A stretch of DNA of 17,899 nucleotides, taken from an uncultured Nitrosomonadales bacterium (GTDB lineage: Bacteria; Pseudomonadota; Gammaproteobacteria; Burkholderiales; Methylophilaceae). A model generated the notes under the pieces. It saw only the letters and a program-made list of their open reading frames with translations. It did no database searches and was not told where the DNA came from. The translations under genes and the position numbers were made by a program. The stretch spans positions 1 through 17,899 of the forward strand of contig CAMLMA010000018.1 of assembly GCA_946481065.1 (NCBI GenBank), given 5' to 3'. Shown here one piece after another: positions 14,475 to 17,899 of this stretch. The number at the start of each line of letters is the position of its first letter. Within the stretch, counting starts at the first letter, position 1.

Positions 14475-14882
14475 TTAACGGGTCCCTATGACGAGCGTGT
14501 TGTCGGAAGCTTGCGCGTAACGCCAGAGATCGGCGGGCGAACCGCGCTGGCAGCCGTCGATGGCGGCATTGACGCCACGTTCGTCGACGCACAGGCCACA
14601 GTTGACCCAATCGAAGCCCAGGCCTTTAGCTTCGGCTTTGGCCATGAGGGCAGCGATCCAGTCCTTGGTCAGGGGGTGCGCCTCTTCGGCTTCGTCATGG
14701 CCATGGACGGCATTGGCGTGGCGCCGCTGCAGCGAGAACGACAGCGCGGCTGCGCCTTCATAGGCAAAGACCTTGACGTGGCAACCCCTTTCCAGCGCGG
14801 CATCGAGCAGGCGGAAGAACGTGATCGTGCGTTCGTTCTCGAACGGTGGATCCATAAAAGCGAATGTCAGTGTGGTAGGCAT
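14475..14882 (-). CDS. DsrE/TusD-like sulfur-relay protein (second of trio)
   Basis: This 135-residue protein shows the DsrE fold: first strand LTFAFMDPPF, helix with ITFFRLLDAALERG, strand HVKVFAYEGAAAL, a His/Glu-rich loop (55-69), a helix, then DWVNCGLCVDERGV (91-104) and a closing DNTLVIG strand. Cys95 lies seven residues before Arg-Gly, the same spacing as the persulfide-carrying Cys78 of E. coli TusD; Cys98 and Cys111 are extra. It is the only trio member with this cysteine and so is the likely sulfur acceptor. Its ATG comes 8 nt after the preceding stop, with AAGGA overlapping that stop. It is not close enough to assign as TusD itself. Confidence 0.8.
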   Translation of the reverse strand: MPTTLTFAFMDPPFENERTITFFRLLDAALERGCHVKVFAYEGAAALSFSLQRRHANAVHGHDEAEEAHPLTKDWIAALMAKAEAKGLGFDWVNCGLCVDERGVNAAIDGCQRGSPADLWRYAQASDNTLVIGTR

Positions 14883-14890
14883 AGCGTTCC

Positions 14891-15217
14891 TTAATTCCAG
14901 ATGACCTTGTCGCCGTTGGCGAGTGCGTCGATGACGACATCGAGATCGCAGGGCGTGACGAAACCCTGGATCTGCGCGGCCGAGATTTCGCGCTGTTGCA
15001 GCGAAAAGTGGTCAGCGAGCACGGTCACGTTCTGCTCGCGCAATTGAAAGATCTCGCCGGCACGAGCATCCAGCCTCGCCGCCAGTACAGCGTTCTGTAC
15101 CAGCAGCACGGTGACCGGGTTGCCGCGCGCAGCGAGCCGGCTGGCCAGCGCGAACTGCTGGCGCGCCCGGACATCGGTGAAGAGATCCTGGCTTTGAATG
15201 AAGAAGAACTTAGACAT
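14891..15217 (-). CDS. DsrE-like small protein (first of trio)
   Basis: This 108-residue protein begins with strand KFFFIQS and a helix (RARQQFALASRLAARG), then VTVLLVQNAVLAAR (35-48), VTVLADHFSLQQREI (64-78) and the ending DLDVVIDALANGDKVIWN. The order and the GDKVIW close are typical of short DsrE-fold proteins. The only cysteine is Cys90 in TPCDLD; none occupies the TusD Cys78 position. Its ATG overlaps the cysI stop by 8 bp (ATGTCTAA), so translation is probably coupled to sulfite reductase. Confidence 0.75.
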   Translation of the reverse strand: MSKFFFIQSQDLFTDVRARQQFALASRLAARGNPVTVLLVQNAVLAARLDARAGEIFQLREQNVTVLADHFSLQQREISAAQIQGFVTPCDLDVVIDALANGDKVIWN

Positions 15218-16916
15218 GGGGTTCCCTTGGGGTCGTTAACGTGGACAGGATGCCCGTGCGATAGAGGTAATCGCCGAAGGCTTCCTGTGGTTGTCGCTCC
15301 TGCGCATAGCGGCCGAGCAGGTCTTCGAGGCAGGCGTAGATCTCCGCTTCCGGCAGGTTGGGGCGGTAGAGCTGCGCCAGCCGGTCGCCTTGCAGGCTAC
15401 CGCCCAGGTACAGGTTATACAGGCCGGCGGCACGCCCGGTGAGTGCGACCTCGGCCAGATAGGGCCGCGCGCAGCCGTTGGGGCAACCGGTGATGCGCAG
15501 CGTGATGGGCTGCGCCTCGATCTGGTGTGCGGCCTTGATGGCGTTGAATCGCGTCAGGAACGCAGGCAGGTAGCGCTCGGCTTCGGCCATCGCCAGGCCG
15601 CAGGTCGGCAGTGCGACGCAGGCGAGCGTGAAGCCAGCCTGGGTATCCGGTGCCAGCAGATCGCTCAACGAGAGGTCGTCGAGCCGCCACTTGACCTGTG
15701 CCAGCGAATAGCCGGGCACCTTGATCAGCTGCAGGTTCTGGTTGGTGGTGAGGCGGATCTCGCCATCGTAATGCTGGAAGAAGGCAGCCAGGCGATCTTG
15801 CAGCGCATGCTGCACGCGGCCGCTCTGGATCGTCAGCGTGCCATGCCAGAGGCCGTCGTCTCCCTGTACCCAGCCCGGTTCGTCACCGTTATGGCGGAAG
15901 CTGAAGGGTCGCGCCGCTGCCAGCGGCCGGCCCCAGCGCTCGGCGAGCGTCTCCATGAACCAGGGCATGCCAAGGCGATCGAGCGTGTACTTGAAGCGTG
16001 CCTGGTGGCGGTCCTTGCGGTTACCGTGGTCGCGCTGGATGCCCATGATGACTTCGGCCAGATCCAGTGCTTGCGCGCGATCGACAAAGCCGATGACCGT
16101 GGCCAGCCTGGGGTAGCTGTCCTCCCGGTTGTCGACCTTGCCCATGCCGCCGCCGACCGCGACGTTGTAGCCGACCAGATGGCCGTCTTCGACGATGGCG
16201 ATGAAACCCAGGTCCTGGCCGTAGACGTCGATATCGTTGATCGGTGGCAATACGAAGCCGATCTTGAATTTTCGCGGCATGTAGAGCTCGCGGTAGAACG
16301 GTTCCTCGTCGGCAGGCTGGTTGAGCGGCGCGTCGTACCAGATCTCGCGGTAGCCGTGCGTCTTCGGTTTGAAGCGTTCGCTCGCTGCTACCGCGTCCTG
16401 CTGGACCTGGGCATGAGCTTCTGAGACATGCGGATTGGCGCCGCAGACCACGCCGCGGTTATCGTCGCCGCAGGCAGAGATGGTATCGAGGCCGATGGCG
16501 GCCAGTGCCTTGATGCAACGCTTGAGCTGGCGCTTGCGCACGCCATGCAACTGCAGCGTCTGGCGCGTGGTGATGCGCAACCCGCGCTCGGCGAAGTTGC
16601 GTGCGATCCGGTCCAGGCCCAGCCATTGCGTTGCCGTCATGGTGCCGCCGGGCAGCCGCAGGCGCACCATGAACTGGTAGGCCGGCTCCAGCTTGCGTTG
16701 CTGTCTGCTGGCACGCAGGTCGCGGTCGTCCTGCTGGTAGATGCCGTGGAACTTCATCAGTAACGGGTCTTCGCCAGGGACGGCGCCGGTCAGCGGATCA
16801 CGCAGACCGGTGGCGATATCCCCGCGCAGATGGCGGCTATGCCATTTCAATCGTTCGTTGGCGTGCAGCTGCTCGAGCGGCGTGTCGATGTTGAATGAGG
16901 GTTTGGGCGAATTCAT
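15210..16916 (-). CDS. cysI: assimilatory sulfite reductase hemoprotein CysI
   Basis: This 568-residue enzyme reduces sulfite to sulfide by six electrons using siroheme and a [4Fe-4S] cluster, receiving electrons from CysJ. The cluster cysteines are Cys433, Cys439, Cys478 and Cys482 (CVALPTC and CPNGC), one residue off from the E. coli numbers. The FHGIYQQDDRD signature (57-67), the RLPGG segment, DDNRGVVC (Arg154) and PRKFK (214-218) line the sulfite and siroheme site. Length and motifs fit the NADPH-type CysI, not dissimilatory DsrA/B. It begins 10 nt after cysJ and overlaps the first DsrE-like gene. Confidence 0.97.
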   Translation of the reverse strand: MNSPKPSFNIDTPLEQLHANERLKWHSRHLRGDIATGLRDPLTGAVPGEDPLLMKFHGIYQQDDRDLRASRQQRKLEPAYQFMVRLRLPGGTMTATQWLGLDRIARNFAERGLRITTRQTLQLHGVRKRQLKRCIKALAAIGLDTISACGDDNRGVVCGANPHVSEAHAQVQQDAVAASERFKPKTHGYREIWYDAPLNQPADEEPFYRELYMPRKFKIGFVLPPINDIDVYGQDLGFIAIVEDGHLVGYNVAVGGGMGKVDNREDSYPRLATVIGFVDRAQALDLAEVIMGIQRDHGNRKDRHQARFKYTLDRLGMPWFMETLAERWGRPLAAARPFSFRHNGDEPGWVQGDDGLWHGTLTIQSGRVQHALQDRLAAFFQHYDGEIRLTTNQNLQLIKVPGYSLAQVKWRLDDLSLSDLLAPDTQAGFTLACVALPTCGLAMAEAERYLPAFLTRFNAIKAAHQIEAQPITLRITGCPNGCARPYLAEVALTGRAAGLYNLYLGGSLQGDRLAQLYRPNLPEAEIYACLEDLLGRYAQERQPQEAFGDYLYRTGILSTLTTPREPHV

Positions 16917-16926
16917 GGAGACCGCT

Positions 16927-17898
16927 TCAATAAAGGTTGCGATGGATGCGCGCCGCTTCCTGCAGTGCGGCCCATGGGTGCGCGCTCTCGCTGACCAGCG
17001 CTTCTAGGCTTGCTTCGACCCCTTGCAGTAGCGCGCGATCGCCGCAGAGGTAGACATGCGCGCCTTGCCCCAGGTATTCGAACAGGGTCGCCTGGCGCGT
17101 ATGCAGCAGCGCTTCGATGGTGCAGGCGTCGTCGCACCGGTCATGGAAGATGCCGTCGACCAGTGTGAGCTGGCCATCGGCAACGGCCTGTTGCCATTCC
17201 GCCTGGTAGAGGAAATCCTCCTCGAAGCTGCGTTCGGCGAAGATCAGCCAGGCCGGGCCGTGGGGGCGCTCGGCGACATCCTGCAGGTAGGCGCGGAAAG
17301 GCCCGATGCCGGTTCCCTCGGCAATGAAGATCACCGGCGTGTCCTCGGTCTGCGGGAAGTGGAACTTGGCGTTCCTGTAGGGGAACACGCGCACCGCGTC
17401 GCCGGCATTGAGTCCAGCCAGGTACTCGGAGCCGACGCCGTTGCTGAGGCGATCGTTGAACGCATACTGATAGCGCTTGACCAGGATATGCAGCTCTTCC
17501 GGGCTTTGTCGCGGGCTATTGGCCAGGTCGTAGAGCCGTGGCTGCAGGGGTTTCAGGCCATCGACCAGCGACTGGGCGTCGATCACCGCCGGGAACCCTG
17601 CCGCGATATCGCAGACCTGGTGGGCCTTGAGGAATTCACGCAGGGCCTGCGGGTCCTGTACCAGCAGATCCCGCAGCAAGGGGTTCTTGCTGTGCTTGGC
17701 CCATTCGACGATGAGGCGCTTGCTCGGCACGGTGATGTCGCATTCCTCGATCAGCGCCTGCAATAAGGGGATGTTCCTGTGGTTGACGCGCACCACGGCG
17801 TCCTCGGCACAGCCGGCGAGTTCGATCAGTTCGCGTGCGCGTCGCGGCGCATTCTCGACCAGGATGCCGAGCGCATCGCCGCTGGATAGCTCGGGCAG
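16927..17898 (-). CDS. cysJ: sulfite reductase flavoprotein CysJ, C-terminal part (partial at 5' end)
   Basis: The frame runs open to the window edge, so about 323 C-terminal residues are seen; the FMN domain lies outside. The visible part opens with the FAD-domain entry LSSGDALGILVENAP and continues through VRVNHRNIPL, PRLYDLANS (FAD contact), NGVGSEYLA, GTGIGPFRAYLQ (NADPH phosphate loop), FAERSFEEDFLYQAEW, HVYLCGD and the terminal aromatic tyrosine (HRNLY). It passes electrons from NADPH to CysI. The usual RLYS is RLYD here, putting Asp at the flavin-side serine. It is the first visible gene of the operon; the promoter is beyond the window. Confidence 0.95.
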   Translation of the reverse strand: MPELSSGDALGILVENAPRRARELIELAGCAEDAVVRVNHRNIPLLQALIEECDITVPSKRLIVEWAKHSKNPLLRDLLVQDPQALREFLKAHQVCDIAAGFPAVIDAQSLVDGLKPLQPRLYDLANSPRQSPEELHILVKRYQYAFNDRLSNGVGSEYLAGLNAGDAVRVFPYRNAKFHFPQTEDTPVIFIAEGTGIGPFRAYLQDVAERPHGPAWLIFAERSFEEDFLYQAEWQQAVADGQLTLVDGIFHDRCDDACTIEALLHTRQATLFEYLGQGAHVYLCGDRALLQGVEASLEALVSESAHPWAALQEAARIHRNLY

Positions 17899-17899
17899 G

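Noticed and set aside
14473..14610. N-terminal extension of the third DsrE-like gene
   Set aside because: It reads through the neighbouring gene in another frame and is Arg-rich; ATG 14472 starts just after the previous stop.
15291..16424. A 377-codon open frame on the plus strand opposite cysI
   Set aside because: It is an antisense shadow of cysI, which has all cluster and siroheme motifs.
13613..17898. Dissimilatory (Dsr) sulfur oxidation locus
   Set aside because: The reductase is of the NADPH-dependent CysJI type by length and motifs, and no dsrA, dsrB or dsrC is present, so the DsrE-like proteins are not part of a standard dsr cluster.
1..17899. CRISPR arrays, insertion sequences, prophage or attachment sites
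   Set aside because: No regularly spaced repeats, transposase or integrase frames, or long terminal repeats were seen; gene content and codon use look chromosomal throughout.

Overview
The window reads as a chromosomal segment of a Gram-negative betaproteobacterium. I would guess Nitrosomonadales or a relative such as Methylophilaceae, at low confidence. The basis is protein flavour, GC-rich codon use with GTG/TTG starts, the ypjD-ffh divergent pair, an OprO/OprP-type porin, lipoprotein and Sec signals, and NsrR/ModE-type regulation. No insertion sequence, phage gene, CRISPR array or rRNA was seen, and no stretch longer than about 300 bases lacks a gene or RNA.

Left part (1-4405): the C-terminal half of an EamA/DMT transporter overlaps tail to tail with a CbiM-like membrane protein. 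Next come a HAD-IB phosphatase, the divergent pair ypjD-like (cytochrome c assembly-like membrane protein) and ffh (SRP GTPase), then a tRNA-Lys(TTT) gene with a near-ideal sigma70 promoter and a 15-bp perfect terminator hairpin.

Middle (4429-7024): a membrane-anchored PAS-GGDEF-EAL c-di-GMP protein on the minus strand, a 40-residue His/Cys-rich lipoprotein, a strong bidirectional terminator and a small two-helix membrane protein.

Molybdenum locus (7169-11736): a one-domain ModE-type regulator, a 24-bp ModE-like palindrome placed over a promoter, then a porin, modA, modB and modC all reading right. The porin sits first in the operon, which suggests an outer-membrane route for molybdate or another oxyanion.

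Sulfur/NO locus (11789-17899, all minus strand, transcribed right to left): cysJ (cut by the window edge), cysI, three small DsrE/TusBCD-like proteins and a MarR-like regulator with a cysteine-rich tail, all overlapping or within 10 nt, then nsrR and hmp. nsrR and hmp each have an NsrR-type palindrome upstream. The linkage of assimilatory sulfite reductase with a DsrE-like trio, in which only one member keeps the TusD-type cysteine, plus a possible thiol-sensing regulator, is the best candidate here for an undescribed system.
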